Shown piece after piece: positions 14,301-29,300 of a stretch of 64,000 nt of DNA. Position 1 is the stretch's first letter. The number at the start of each line of letters is the position of its first letter. Origin of the DNA: Opisthocomus hoazin (lineage: Eukaryota > Chordata > Aves > Opisthocomiformes > Opisthocomidae); NCBI RefSeq assembly GCF_030867145.1, contig NC_134422.1, positions 2,386,001 through 2,450,000 of the forward strand, read 5' to 3'. Below the pieces are notes generated by a model. That model saw only the letters and a program-made list of their open reading frames with translations. It ran no database searches and was not told where the DNA came from. Position numbers and translations under genes: made by a program.

Positions 14301-17300
14301 CATTTTTAATAAACCTAACTGTAGTGTGCTCCTACTCAGTCTGCTTCCACCCCAAGCAAAAGCCACACACACAAAAAAGTGCATTTTCAGTCTTACACGT
14401 TATGTTTTGTGGTTATTTTCTACGTTGCCATCACCTATTCCTCCCTTCCAACGCAGTATGCAGGACACAGTACAGCACTCGTTACGGCTCATTAGGACCA
14501 AAGCAGAAGCGAGTAGTTCTCACTACTAACGAACACCACCACTTTTTCTGCAGTGGACTACAGCCAGTAAGTTCAGGTTTTAGTTAATGAGGACTTCTGA
14601 ACTTGTTCTGAAATAATGCCAGCAAGATATTCTCTGCTTTGTTCTGTGCATTAACTTTTCCTGAGGAGTAACACTTTCTACGTTTCCTTAAAGCACTTCA
14701 CTCTGTTGACTCGAGAACATTTCCCCAAAACACCAGTCTTCTGTGTATCAGTAGTCCTACGCAGTTTGGCTACGCTGCCTCCTTGCAAAGCACCTGCAAC
14801 CTGCAGTTTAAATCATGACCCGAACATGACAAATCCTCTTTCCTTACTACAGTACATTCAACACACGTCTTTTAAGCTATAGACAGTTAAATTATTTATC
14901 ACAAGTGAGGGCTGGAGACAAAGTCTGCATTCTGGAACATGGATTAATACGGTTTCCTGAACGATCTAGACCTAATGACTTATGAAGTGCTCTGTGTGTT
15001 TGTGCAAATATGACATTCTAATACACTTCCGCATAAACAAAGTTCTGGAACGAAGTCTTTTTTACTTACATTTAAAAGATCCATATCGGCAACCTGATAA
15101 GCCGGTGATCCCAATACTTTTGGAGGCAATTCCTTAACTGTAATATCAATGAGGGACTAAGTAGGGGAAAAGAAGAAAACGTATGTAAATACTTTTTTTC
15201 CTGAGGGCTCAAATACTTTAAGTAACACCATAAATAAAGCAAAATTGTAACAACTGCTTGCCTTAGTAAGAAGAAAAACATCCATTGTGAAAGTAAACCT
15301 GAAGAACATTTCTAGAGAAAGAAACCCTTAAGCAACACTATGCCATCTGATCACGATTTCGTAACTTACAGTTTACACCAGAAAAGCTGTCTCACTTAAT
15401 GAGACCATTCTGGTAAGCTAGATGCAAAACACTGCTACCAATCAGAATCTAGACCATTAAAAAGAAAAGAGATTTAAAAAACAGATGAACCCGCCCAACT
15501 TACCAGTATTTTCTGCAGAGGAAGAGCATTTGATCTAACGGTGTTTTTCAAGGCCTGGAGCAACATAGTCAGTATTTCCGACCCTTGCTTTTCTTTCTTA
15601 TTTCCTAGAATAAAGCGTATTTACAGTTAGAGCAGGACAAAGTAGTGGTTACTCTGACCATCATTTAAAACTTAAATACAATGTACTGTAAGATCAAAAA
15701 CATTCTGTGTACTTTTATAAAAAATGGATTCGGATACCAAGTCTCTGTTCTGCAGAGCAGCTTAACTGAAACTCAAATGTTTAACTAAAAACCCCTAAGT
15801 TTTATTAGCAAAATGGAAACACCTTTGTATCATTAACAACCTTAACTTTGACATGCTAAAAAGAGTTGTGAAATTCTGCATTCATCCAAGCAATGCACTT
15901 CATTTCTCTTACACTTTTCAGTTAGATCTTGCAATAAGAGACTTCATTATTAAGAATACTGTGGACTTTCAAAACCTTTACTGACTAATGAACACTTCTT
16001 TAAAATAGGAAACAATTTACTTCTATACATCTGTAATGACACTATACTTCACTAAGAAATAAAATTTCAAGAAAAAAGGTAGCCATAGTCAACGACTTTT
16101 CAATAATTTGAGTCACACACAATGTTTCAATTTCTCAATGCCAAAGACATGGGGTGGGGTTATTTTTCGGGGAAATGGAAAGATTTCTTCAGCAAGAAAA
16201 GCAGTTAAAGTGCTTTTGTCTTACTGCTACACACAATATGCCTGCAGTCATAACCTGCTCCACCTTCCCTGATAAGCCTCACTGGATCAGATGATTTTAT
16301 ATTTGTCACACAAAGATACAGGCATTATAAAAAGTATCAGCTGTTGCTTCAAAAACAACTACTGATGATGCCCCAAACCAAGTTTTACCAACAACAAATA
16401 CTACTTCAGGTCTGGTCTTAAAAAAACACCCCTCTAATTGGTCAGCAACGACAAATTTCAAAAAAAACCCAAACACTTTTTACCTGATTCAATAGCTGTT
16501 TTTACATATCCATTTATGTCCTTCCATATAACATTCAGCATACAATCTACAAGATAGCATAATATTTTTTTTCAGTTTGTAATAAAAACATGAAACAAAA
16601 CGGCAGTTAAAACACAAACTGTGTTGAACAACAGACTTTGATGTAAGCCAAAACTGACATACGCTTTCAAACCAAGTCAGACCAGTTCTATTTAATGTCA
16701 ACACTGGAATGTTACAGAGTGGTTATTGTTCCTTTGGTTTCCCTTCCCCACTTTATTTTCCAGAAAAGAAATCAAATTTCACTACTAAATTCTTACCTGG
16801 AACTTCTTTTCCAATTGCAATAAAGCCATCCTGAACCGCGTTTATTAGTGTGCTGGCATGCTTACAAAAAAAAGAAGGGCTACTGATCAGTGGGTACTGG
16901 AGAGGCTCTAGGAGAACAAAAAACCATATTTGGTACATCTGTTATTTTGCAGCCTGCTGGTGAGATAAGTCTTAAAAATAATCAAGTATATATGTGTACT
17001 TACAGCATTTAACATAAAAACAACTTCTAATATTAAATGACAACTAACAGTTTTAAATGTTTAAAGCATTTCATGCTAAGACATCTTCAAATCCAACAAA
17101 ACTGGCAATTTCAGATTACGCAAAAGTACTTCAAAAAAATGTAACTCATATACCTAAACTAAGTACAAGTTTGTTTTGCTTAGCAAAATCTAAAACTTCT
17201 GGTCCCATCACAAAGTGCAGCAGCATTTCAATTCCCAAAAGCTGAATGGAAGGAATCACCAGCACTCCTGCTGTACTGGAATTCAAGTTCATCCTTGGTG

Positions 17301-20300
17301 TGACTGGACTCACAAGCGGGTAAGGACCTACGTGAGAGGAGAAAAATGACATTGTCTCCTGTTTCACCCACAAACGAGCGAAAGGAAAGATCCAACAGAC
17401 CAAAACCCCAAAGTGAACATAAGAACAAACCCTAGACTAGCGTTAGGGACTTCTGACAGCCAGACAGGTATCTAGCACGCACTCCTGTCAGGTAGGGTTC
17501 AGCATCACGGTCATAACCGTCTATCTGCAAAGTATAAACACTTTCCAAAGACTGCAAAGTCTCAAACGCCAGACTATTTTGGCCACAAAAGCCTCCACGG
17601 AAGTTGTGGTTATAGAGCAGATTACACACTACTCTATATAGTTACTAGTTCTACAGTAATTCTACTGCTATGAAAGGGTTTCCATTAGGAACTTTTACAC
17701 CAAACACAAGTTTAAGAGGTCTCACGTGCAAAGCATTTTGGCCAGCCTCAGCTATGATCTCACGAAACCAAGACAAACTTTTTATTAAAAAGGGAATAAA
17801 GGCAGATCTACACATCTACAACATTTCCACAGCATCCCCAAGGCTTCTAATCACAGCAGGCTAGAATTGCACAGGCTGCGACTGCCTTGCTTTCCACACA
17901 GAGGAGAAAAAAAGGCAGTTCCTTATCTCAGGTGTTTAGATGCAAAGCTTAAGTCGGTGTGATTTCACACGGATTTAAAGTACCAAAATTACTGATGTAC
18001 TATGATCACTGGGTTGCTATTCAAGCAGAAACTAAAAATGCTGTAGAAATCAGAATGGCAAATAGCACATAAATGAATACATGAAAAACTAAGTTTCAAA
18101 TCAAAGCTCCCTTGCAAAATTCAGGGCATTAAAACTGGTCCTCAGCACAATTTGATTAGCACACTTTCGTAAACTTGAAACACTGACTACAACAGCCTCA
18201 TTCTATCCAAGGCAAATCACTACCTCCGAGCTCTCCAACAAGCAGGGAGAAAAATGACTGTTTTCAATAATAACATACTGCAAATGAAAAAGCATGACCA
18301 CATTACATAGAACAGATTACGTGCTGCACCTAGAATGTACTCAGACACAGGCTTGTGCTCTAATACCTGATTTCTGCACAGGGGTTGCCGAGGCTAAACT
18401 TTGGTTGGCTGGTGCACGGGAGGGAGTTCCTTGCAATGCAGCAGAAGCATCTAGGCTCAAAGTACTTTGGATTAATGGCACACACACCTGCAAAGACATC
18501 AAGCCTCAGTGAAAACAGGCATGACACACATAAACCACCAGCCACAGAGAACCACACGTTTCAAGTATCACACAGACTGTACTGTCGTTCACAGCAACAG
18601 TGTTTCAGAGCTTCTGGGTACTTGTAACAGTATTTTTAACATGCTGTATAAAATATGCATACTGATACATGACATAGAAACAGCTGGATTAAACAAAAAC
18701 TCTTGTTAGAATGATGCAACTGCATTGTATCTGAAAAGGTAAGATTTTTTTTTCTTTACTCCCATCCTGAAGTTTAATTTAATGAATTCCAGAAGCCTAA
18801 GAGAAACATTATATTCATTCCAGTTATAATGTCAGTGGTAATAAAACACCTGGATCATTTTCTCTCTACACACCTTTCTAAATACTCCTGTGATCCTTTC
18901 AGTATGTTTTCCTGCAGCACTTTCCAAAGCATACACTGCACAGTGAAAGGACAAAGCAGTCCCTACACAATGTGCTTGTGCTTACTACTGCTGTGCACTC
19001 ATTGGAGAGTTTCACTGAGATGCTCACATGACATGCAGATACGCTCTGAAATCTTCTGGAACTTTAAAGGTTGCACCTATAGTCCCAAGTGCTCCTGCTA
19101 TATACACACACACACACACATATACAAAACACACACACGCACAGCACACAAATACACAAGTCAGACTTGGTTCCTCAAGACAGTTTTATTTTAATAATAA
19201 ACTAGAGAAGGCCAAAGCAGGTATAGAACAGTAACAAAGAGGGGACAGCTTCACACACTCAACATTATGCTGTAACTATTTTCAGGTGTTACCTGTTCAA
19301 AGTTTGCAGGCAGCTGAGGTCCCAGCCTCATGAGTAAATACCACCAGACCTCCAGTTTTGTCAGGGCCAAAGCCTCTGTTCTCACATGGATCGAGCTCAG
19401 TGGCTGCATGAGCAGTTTCAGCCTTTTAGCACTGCACAATATATCTTGAAGAGCAAAAAAAAGCAAATTTTTAAGCAACACAAAACACAGAGCAACAAAA
19501 AAGGAAAATTATTAAACCATTACATTTTTTCCTAATATATTTTAGCTTAAAATTCAATTAATGACAATTTGCAAAACTAAAATACAGAGTAAATGCACCA
19601 ACCTTTCACATTATTTTACTGCTCTGATTGTTGTCTAGAACAACGCTGGAAATAGCAAGTATTTCTTTCCAATACCAAGACTGAAATGAAATCTACTGAA
19701 TACCAACATAAACAGAAGGAAATTCACTCTTGCTTGCTATGGTAGTCTCTCCTATCTGCCACAGTAAAAGAAAAACCAAACGCTTAACATACGTGGATTA
19801 ACGCTGGATGAGGATGAACAATCTTAAACACAGTATTCTGAGGCTGCAAATGATCATTCACCACTGAAGCAGAGATAGCACAGCATGTCTGGACAGAAGT
19901 TCTCAAGCCTATGCAAGTGTTCAAAGAAGAGACAAACTTCTGGCCAGCTCAGCGGCATCAGAACCCGCCCACACGCGCTCGTAAGCGACTGCTGCCGGAG
20001 CCTGCTTTGGCAGTGTGCAATCCTGATCAGCCCTACTGGACAGGCACGATGAACGACAATCGTGAGATGCATTTTATCTTCTGAGAGAGTCTGATCCTTT
20101 GTTAATTAATTTATGGGAAACAACGGAACAAATGACCAGATAGGAACCAAATTAAAATGACAATTTAAGGTCAATTCAGCTAAACTAAGGAATGTCCACA
20201 TTTTGCTTCCTCTTCAGGACACACAGTAAGGAGAAGCACAATCAAGGTAAAAAATAAATACTGTGTGTTGCGATACAGGCTAGACTTACAAGACTTGTTC

Positions 20301-23300
20301 AGGTCTCAGTTATACCTTTAAAGCAACTTTTTTTTCACATCTCTAGAATCCTGAAGCATTGCCGTTGTACAATTAATCCACACAGTCCATAATAACATCC
20401 TTTGTTATTGTTTTACTCACTATTTCATTGCTGTTTGGATCAATTAAGGCATTACAGAGCAGAGGCTTGTTAATTTTATTCTATTCATTTCTCCTAGCAG
20501 AAAAATTAAGATAGAATTACTGATCAAACTGTCACTTTTACTTAAAAAGAGGTAACTTTCACTTATGTATATACACACAGTATATACCACCATTTACATA
20601 CACACCACTACGTGTACACCAGAGATACCACTGGATATACATGTAGCGTATGTACCACAGTATTGACCATTATTAGACAGAAGGCAAAAAACCCAAACTC
20701 TCTTCCAATTATGTGAAGTGACGGTAGTCAAAGCAATTCAGGTTAACTTTTTTTAATCTACCTGGATTTAGAGCAAAATTATCTATTAGACTCTTCCATG
20801 CAATGAAGGCTATTTTCTTTACCACTGGTGAGCCACTACGAAATCCAAGTTCCTCCAGTTGCAGCAATGAGTTGATGAAACTGCCACTACGATGCAGAGT
20901 CTGAAAATAAAGGAGTGCACAAATAAGACACATTGTCAAAACGCCTTCCCTGAGGATTCATGACTGTAAAACTTGCTGCTTGTCTGCTTACCTTTCCAAG
21001 CAACTTGACAAACAGCGGCCACAATTTTAGCACGTAAGTCTCATTTTTTGTAGAAAACAATTTCTGAAGTTCTGAAATTAATTTCTGCAGACAGAAAGAG
21101 ACATAATTTCTACAAGAAATACATTCAAAGTATTCTAAAAACTACATACTCATATCAACGTCTGGAGACACAAACGACTTGGAACTATGCTGTTTTTAGA
21201 TTAGAGGGATTTAATTCTGTACCACGTAGCCTTTGCTGGTAAAACAGTGAAGCGCTGCTACCATCTGATTACCTTCTTATACTTGAAGTTTATGGCTGGT
21301 TTCAATTATTTTTGGGGCAAAACTAAATGCAAAAGAGAGGATTTGGGGAACTACAAGACAGCCGATCTTGCTCCCGTGTGTGGAAAAAATATGGAGCAAA
21401 TTCCCATGGAAGCCATTTCTAGGCACATGGAAGAACAAGAAGGTTCTTATGAACAGCCAGCACAGTTTTACCACGGGCAAAACCTGCTTTTCCAATCTGA
21501 CCTCTATGAGGCAATGCCTGGCTTTGCAGATGCGGGGAGCGCAGCAGATGTTCTCCCATCCAACTTTGGCAAGGCTTTTGACACTGTCTTCTCCAGCGTC
21601 CTTGCAGCCCAAGTGGGGAGACACAAACCAGTCAGTCAGATGACAAGGTGTGCGGTTGGGCTGTTAGGCTCAAAGGCCAGCGGTTAGCAGTTCAGAGCCC
21701 GTGTTATGGGCGTGATTTACTAAGGACTGACAAGGGCCAATATGATTTAACACAAACGATGACGGCAGGGAAAGCATCGGTTGATATGCTGGAGGACAGG
21801 GCTACCACTCATACAGATCTTCACAAGCTTCAAAAATGGACTGGCAGAAGCCTCACAGAATTCCAAGGCAAAGTCCTACATCTAGGACAAATGAAACCCA
21901 CCGAGACTCACAGGCTACTGTTACACAGCCTCTGCAGAAAAAGAGGTCCGGGACAAGAATTTTAATGCTAAGTCAGGAATGTGCTCCTGCCTACTGGACT
22001 GCACTAGCAAAAGCACAAGAAACAAGTCAAGAGAACTGACCCCTCTACACGGTACTCATCAGATCACCTCTGGAATACCGTAGCAAACAGTGGGCTCCAA
22101 AGTACCCGAGCTGCTGGCAAACTGGAGTGAATCCAGCAGAAGGTCACCACTAAGATGGTTAGGGGACAGAGCTCATGACAGAAGAGCTAGGCTCGTTTAG
22201 CTTGGGGTGAGAGGGAATATAGCTGCAGCCTTCCACTACTTATAGCTGGATTACAAGGAAGAAGCCAGTTGCTTCAGAGAAATACTGAAAGAAAGGACTG
22301 GAGGCAACAGACACCAGCTTCAACAAGGCAAATCCTATTTTTACCACGAGGGTGGTTAAGCACTGGAACAAACTGCCCAGATAGGCTGTACAATTCCCAT
22401 CCTTTAACACAGCCAGACCTCAACTTGACAAGGCCCTGAGCAACTCGGTCTTAACTTTGAAGCTAGTCCTGCTTTGAGCAGGAAGCTAAGCTAGATGATG
22501 CGAGTTACTGCCACACCAAGTTCTGCTGACTCCAGTTCAGTAAGCAAATTCTCTTTACGAGACAATAAAAGTTGGAGTTAATGCTATCAAGGCAGGTGCT
22601 TAAAGGTCATTTAAAAATGGCAAGTTATTCTCCTGATCAATGATTCTTGTCAGAAACTTTTTTTTTTTACAGTGGTCCTATATTTACACTGTTGTTACAT
22701 TAACTTTTCTGTCAAAATTGCCACCATCAAGAAGTTGCTGTCTGTCAACACACAGCAGCTTTTTGCTGCCATTACCTAGACTGTAAATAAAATTACCCCC
22801 CCCCAGCCACCCAACAACCCCGATTACTGTCGTCTCTAGACAAAAGGCACAGCCTTTCTACTTACTGTGGTCATGAGGTGCTCAGTGACAGCCGCGACCT
22901 CCTGCTGCTTCTGGAGGAGCAGTGGCATGCCCATCTCCAGTGCAGTGGCACCTCGCAACTGCACCTTATGAGCTGAATGGACGACCAGAGGAATGATCAT
23001 TTTTGCCCACCTCACAGCCTCTTCTCCCATCTCGGCTGGAGTTTGCTCCATTAAGCTAGAGCCAAAAAAACCACATAGGCATTACAAATCTCCAAGATAT
23101 GCTGCTCAGACACCCAAAGATAATCTTAGTATCACCAATAAGCGCTCTAATTCAACATACAATTTACTGGAAACCATTCTGAAAACATTATTTTTTCATT
23201 ATTCTCAATAATTGTATTTTGACAGTTCACTTACAACTGCAATGCTAAAGTGTTATTTCAAAGAAACCTCTCCAAAGGCAGACAGACTGACACTCACAGT

Positions 23301-26300
23301 TGTCCTTTCCATTCTACCACAATTTTGGGGGCAAACGAGCCAAATTGAGAGCCTTAAAGTAACATACCATCACTTCCTTATCAGTGACCAAGTACAGAGT
23401 TTGCATATTAACCACCCCTTGTGTGTTCTTCGCAATCCAGACCAGCTCCAACAGGTCACGTGTGCCAAAACCAATATATGCCTGCTTTTGAAAAACAACT
23501 CAAACCCTGAAGCAGCACAGGTTTGCACAGACTCAATGTACATTAGCCCAGTCAAGCGTTCTTCGCTTATCCCTCTATTCCTGAGCTGTCAGAGCACAGT
23601 ATGACATGCAATTCCATGTGTTTACACCATCCCACGCAGGAGCCAATGAGACTTTCAGAAACGGGAGCACCTGGCATATATCCAAACTGGCCTGTAGGAA
23701 CAAGCCACGGAATTTTGCTAGTGTCCTCTTTAGTGCAGGTATGCCAAATGCCCATCACTACAGCTTACAGAGGGTTTGCTGCACTACGGAAAACTGCTGC
23801 CTTTCAAGGGATGTTACTAAAACCAGAGGACAAGCACTGCTTCACAGAACAGTTTCCCGTTGCATCTGTCAGCAGCCTAACTTCTGTCAGCATTGTCTTA
23901 CCACTGCTGTCAATCAGCCCGAGACCCTGTATCTATTTATTCTCAGGTACAACTCTTGCTCTTAACGACAAGTACGTTCTGCTATACTACACATTAAATT
24001 ATTTTTATATATAAACAAACATATATTTATAAATATATACATAAATAATTAAAAGAAACTATTTAACAAAACGTCCAATTTTTCAGAAACAATTGTCTAT
24101 TGAATCTCAGATTTACAAAAGAGAAATTTGTGTACAATCAGCCAAATAAAAGAAATTGCTAAATATTCAGTGAATTATAACATCCAACTTCTCTGTTACA
24201 GAAAACGGATGTATTAAAATAGAGATAAAATAAGGAAGTAATTACTGCTTTAGCTACCACTCTAAAATGGATTTGCAGTTCAAACCAAATGCAAAAAGTT
24301 TAAGAGAATAATTAAAAAGTGGTAAAGATACAAACTCAATTTATTTACTAATAAAGAAATTAAATTAATAGTAAGTAAAGATAAAGATTTGACTATTCTA
24401 GCACGGCTGACCAAAACAACGCACTCTGGGCGTTGGTCCTAAAAAGTCACCTTCGGAATTAAACAGTACCCTCAACAGTGTTGTAAGAAGCATGGCCATA
24501 AAATCTGTAAAGCACCAAGACGACATTTATAAATATAAAGCCATATAATGGCTGAGAATTTCTCAACCAGCTAGGTTCTGAAAACAAGAATGTAGAATAC
24601 GACTTGTGAAATGCACTTGAGACTGTGAAAATAATTCCTAATAAGCCATCAAAAATGAAAGCAATGAAAGTTTATCTGAATATTGACTACTTCCTGTGTC
24701 AGAACTGGTTGTCATACTACCATTAATGGAATAGTTTGCAAATGAAGCAGTTCAGGAGAACCACTGGCAAAGAGACAGAAACACACGCAGTGGTTCACAC
24801 AATTTGACTCTGTGCTACTGACTGTAACACTAAACACTGCAGGCAAACAGTCTTGAACATATTGAACAATTTCTTTAGAATACTTAGTGCCATTAAGATT
24901 TTGTTTCAATAGTTTCCCTAAAAAACTAAGCATCTATTTTAACAAATTAACATTGCAGTGCACGTACCGTATAATAACATTCAGTGCTTCGTATTCAACC
25001 ACCATAGACTGTACATCTCCTTTAGTAAGTATCGTTTCCAGGGTAGAAATAATCCTGGACACCTGAGGAAATAAGAGAAGAACATTAGAGTGAGCACCCA
25101 AATACAAATATTTCTATGAGGAGCTGGAATTATGAAATTTTGTTTCTCGGGACTGTGCCCTGTGTTTGGATTATGCTTCGTCTCGTCTTCAGGTCACAGA
25201 TCTGACCAAACTGGAGTATTCACAACATTCCTCCCTTATGCTGCCTCACTGGTATCTAACAGAATTGCTCACATTGCAGCTTCTCCCTCACAAGTAGTAA
25301 TTTTTTGGCTCTTTTCCCGCTGTAGCTGCCCTTACAATTTTCTGAGAACGTAGGCCCTATACGTGGCTGTCAAATTTGATGCAAAATGACCTTCAGATTC
25401 AAAAGCTCCGGAGTGGAGAGTAACCAAGAGACTGCGCAAGCCTCATCTCCCCAGGAAATCAGGCTACCAGCAAAAAAAACAGGTGAAGAAACTTACCTCC
25501 TTTTTAACAATTTCAGAAGGAAACGCCTGCTTAGAGATCACCCAAAGTGCCCGAGTGCGAGTGTTTCTGTCTGAAGCATTTACGGCAACGCTGTTCACCG
25601 TTGAAAGCAAGTCTTGTACTTCAGTTGCTGAAAGCAGAACGCACAGCACTCAAATTCTGTTCACGCAATTCTCATCAGCTTCTCAGCAAGTTTCAGGTCA
25701 TTTTGCTCAGTTAACGTTACAAAAGATCCATTCAACTAGAATTTCCAACAGACATGAATTAATGTCTTAAACATTACTTTCTGGCAATTTTTGGAAATTT
25801 CTTTCAAAATAAACTAGCCAAAAAGGTTAAAATGTATTAAAATATATGTACTACATTAATACTATCTGTATATTAACTTCATAAGAAACCACGAAACTAT
25901 AAAACCAGAAGACAATTTTACCTAAGAACACTACAGATAAAGATTAAATATTTAATTATTAAAAACATTTTGGATTTCAAATGAATTCAGCAGCACTTTG
26001 TCTGGTCAATTGCACTGCTATACTGACATACATAAATTCATTTTAGGGTCTCGAAGAGGCTTTGTTATTTAAGAGTGTGGTAAAACTTTAAAAGGTAACA
26101 GCAAACTTATTACATCAAAAAGAGTAAGGCTAACATAGGATTTACATGCAACTAGGAAAGCAGATGGAGAAATCATGTATTCCTCTCAAATTCAAAACTA
26201 ATAAAGCTTGATTTCTTACAAAATTGGACTTCATGGGTAAAAGATCTCACTATCAGAGAACAGTAAGCTTACATACACTCCTCAACCAAGAGTACATATG

Positions 26301-29300
26301 CTTTTTGTCCTCCCTCCCTGACTCTCCACTGTTTTCAGGACCTAATTTCTGAAACCTGACATTCTCTAACAAAATTGACCATAATGTATCAACTGGTTAA
26401 AAAAAAAGTTGAGGGAAAGGAAAGGGACCACACAGACATTATTACAGATGCCTCACTCAAACTTTAGCCCGATTTCCTGTGAGAAAAACAGGAAAGCAGG
26501 ACACACTGGAAAATGAGTAGAAGAACCAAGAGAAAGAATCAATTTCAATTAACAGAATGGCAGTCACACAAAAAAAAATGCTCTCTGCACATCCACACAC
26601 ACGATTTTCTTCAGTCTTGCCCAAGGTTAAGTTTCTTTCTAACAAAGGTCATTCCAGAACATTTGTCCAGGAGCCTTTAACACTTCTCAGAAAAGGAAAG
26701 AACAACTGACATTACGCCATTTGTTATTACCACTTGAAGAGTGACTACAGACTCCTGTACCATCAAGGCACCACGCAACAGCCAGATCGCACTGCACTTC
26801 CTTCTGAGCCCACGACAGGACACCTCAGCTGAAGCACCTTCCACCACCACACAAGCTGACAGACACACACGCAGACAGCTGACACTGAGCAGCTTCCGAC
26901 TGTCTTACAGCAACTGGATCTGCCTGACCCCTGGAACAGGTAACAGGTACCTCCTGAGGACCAGCCAACTCGGACATTAGCTCTCCTCTGTTCACTAAAT
27001 CCACTGTTTTCACCTTGACGAATAGCCTTGAGTTCTCAGCAGCAAAACTTTTCGCTGAAGGGATTTTGCACTTTCTAGGAATGTAGGCCGTAAGATTTTG
27101 GATTACTTTAAATTACCTTAATCTGAAATATTTACCAGCACAATATTTGGGGTTGAACTAGATGACCTTTAACGGTCCCTTCCAACCATTCTGATTCTAT
27201 GATTTAATGTAACAACCAGAAATCACCAGGTAAAGGTTGGAAAACACTGAAAAGCACTACTACACATACCCAAATTCTACAATAAAAAAAAGCGCTCCTC
27301 ATTCTGTTTCCACTGCTTTTTTGATTACTAATTCCACAAAACTAATCACAGTACCTAACAGCTATCAAAGCATTTAGGAAAACTAGAAGTTAGTAAAACA
27401 GTTATTTAGCATAACAGCAAAAAAAAAAAAATTATTATTTTTTTGTACAAGGTGGAATTAGTGAACTGATCACACTGTTCACACTAGAGACAAAACCACC
27501 GTGCCACTTGGTAACAGTAAACTTTGTCAAAATTAAAGTATATGCCAACAAAGACATAAAGAATTGTGATACGCACACACACGTTACCAGCATCCACACT
27601 AAAGTTTGTTTGCTTACCAGATAATTGAGATGAGATACTTGAATTAAAAACGCAGAATCCCAACGCCTGTAATGCTGCACTGCTTAGCTCTGAGTTTTGG
27701 CTAGAAATGTGTGCCTGAAAAAAAAAACCCATATAAAGTCTCGGTTTACGGAACTAGCAGTGAAGTATTGTCTTAATACCCACAGTCCTGCTCAGTGAAG
27801 AGAGACCTGGCAAAAGCAAACACTCGGTGAAAAATGCACCTAAGGTAAAAACCCTTCCTGACTACGTACACTCCAAATCAAGAAAACAGACTGAGGTTCT
27901 GAAGACATTTTTGCACTCTGTAATTTAGACATCTTTACTGAAGTAAGTTCTTTACTTCTTCACTTGTTATGTACTACCACTTGACTCTCCACTTGTTTTT
28001 ACACATCTAAAACAGAAAGGAAAAAAAGATGGCTAAGAACAGTCTTTAATCTTCAAAAAATATTGACATTTACTGCATATTCCAAATCCCCAAAGCGTTT
28101 CTAAAAACAGACAGAACACACTGTGTCTTTTCTGGCTAGCAGATCAGATCTGACCGCATAACACTCCCCGAACACATCCAAGACCCTGTATCTTTTTTTT
28201 CCCCTGTAGTAATTTCTAGTAACGTGAAAGATATCTTTGTTCTCTGAAGTGTAGAAAATTGAAGAGACATACCTTAAACACTTTGCAAAGTTGAGGAAAG
28301 TGTCTTCTGACTTCTGCAGTGAATACTTTGCCATCCTCACCCGTCAAGCGACTTCAGGGAGCAGAAAGGAAAACAAGAAATAGTCAAAGGTTAAACATGT
28401 TATAACTGTCATTAGCTTTAAACTTCTAATACACAACTAATTAGTTAGTGTAGAAGCATTCCTTTCCTTAGAAAGCTAAAACACAACACTGAAGCAGTTA
28501 AAGAGCAAAAATAGCAGAGACCACATAGTTTGTCTGACATATCAGTAAAAGAATGTGTTATAAAGAACACGCGTCCCCATATATCCAAAAAAGTGAAGTG
28601 GCTAATGACCCATTTTGTGCTTATGGGGCATAAAAACACATTCAGGGTCTTTCACCTTTTGTCAACTTTTTATAAAAACATTAAAAGTTAACATGAAAAC
28701 TTTAAATGGCTGCTGAAAATTAGATAAACTTTCCACAGAAATGTATGAGCTTAAAAAGCACATTCTTCAAAGGCACTTCTAGAATGCAGGCTCCCCACTC
28801 CAGGAAAATTCTGGTTTGACAATCCGTCTCGCACAGCAACCAACCAACCATATCCAGTGCAATCATCCAGAGGGCAACCTGACAAATCTGTTGCTGCTTA
28901 ACATTGTCTTTAAGTTAGTTTAAAATCTTATAGTGTGATCAGTTATCACTGGCATCTAAGCAGCTACGGCTTTGAAAATCACTACAAAACTGAAAGCCAG
29001 GAACTCACGGGAGACACTGACGGAGAGATAGTGCCTTGGCACATGCTAACAAGTTCGAAAGATCCAGGTAAAAGCAGAACTTAATGGTTAACAAGCACCT
29101 TCCACAAAGAAAACGCAATTAAGGTAGGATCATTCCAAAACCGGAAAACCACACCAAAACCTAACCTTTCTAATAATATAGTCGAAATGCAAGTTTTTCA
29201 TTAAGAAAAAGTTATTATTTCCCAACGTTCCTTCACTCACCTCCGCATCTTCCCCAGGAAATGCAGAACGAGAAGACACGAGAGGACACCGGATGACACC

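Noticed and set aside
21247-21965. Plus-strand frames of 105-146 codons in RIF1 intron 6
   Set aside because: They lie in a degenerate CR1 copy and shift frame repeatedly.
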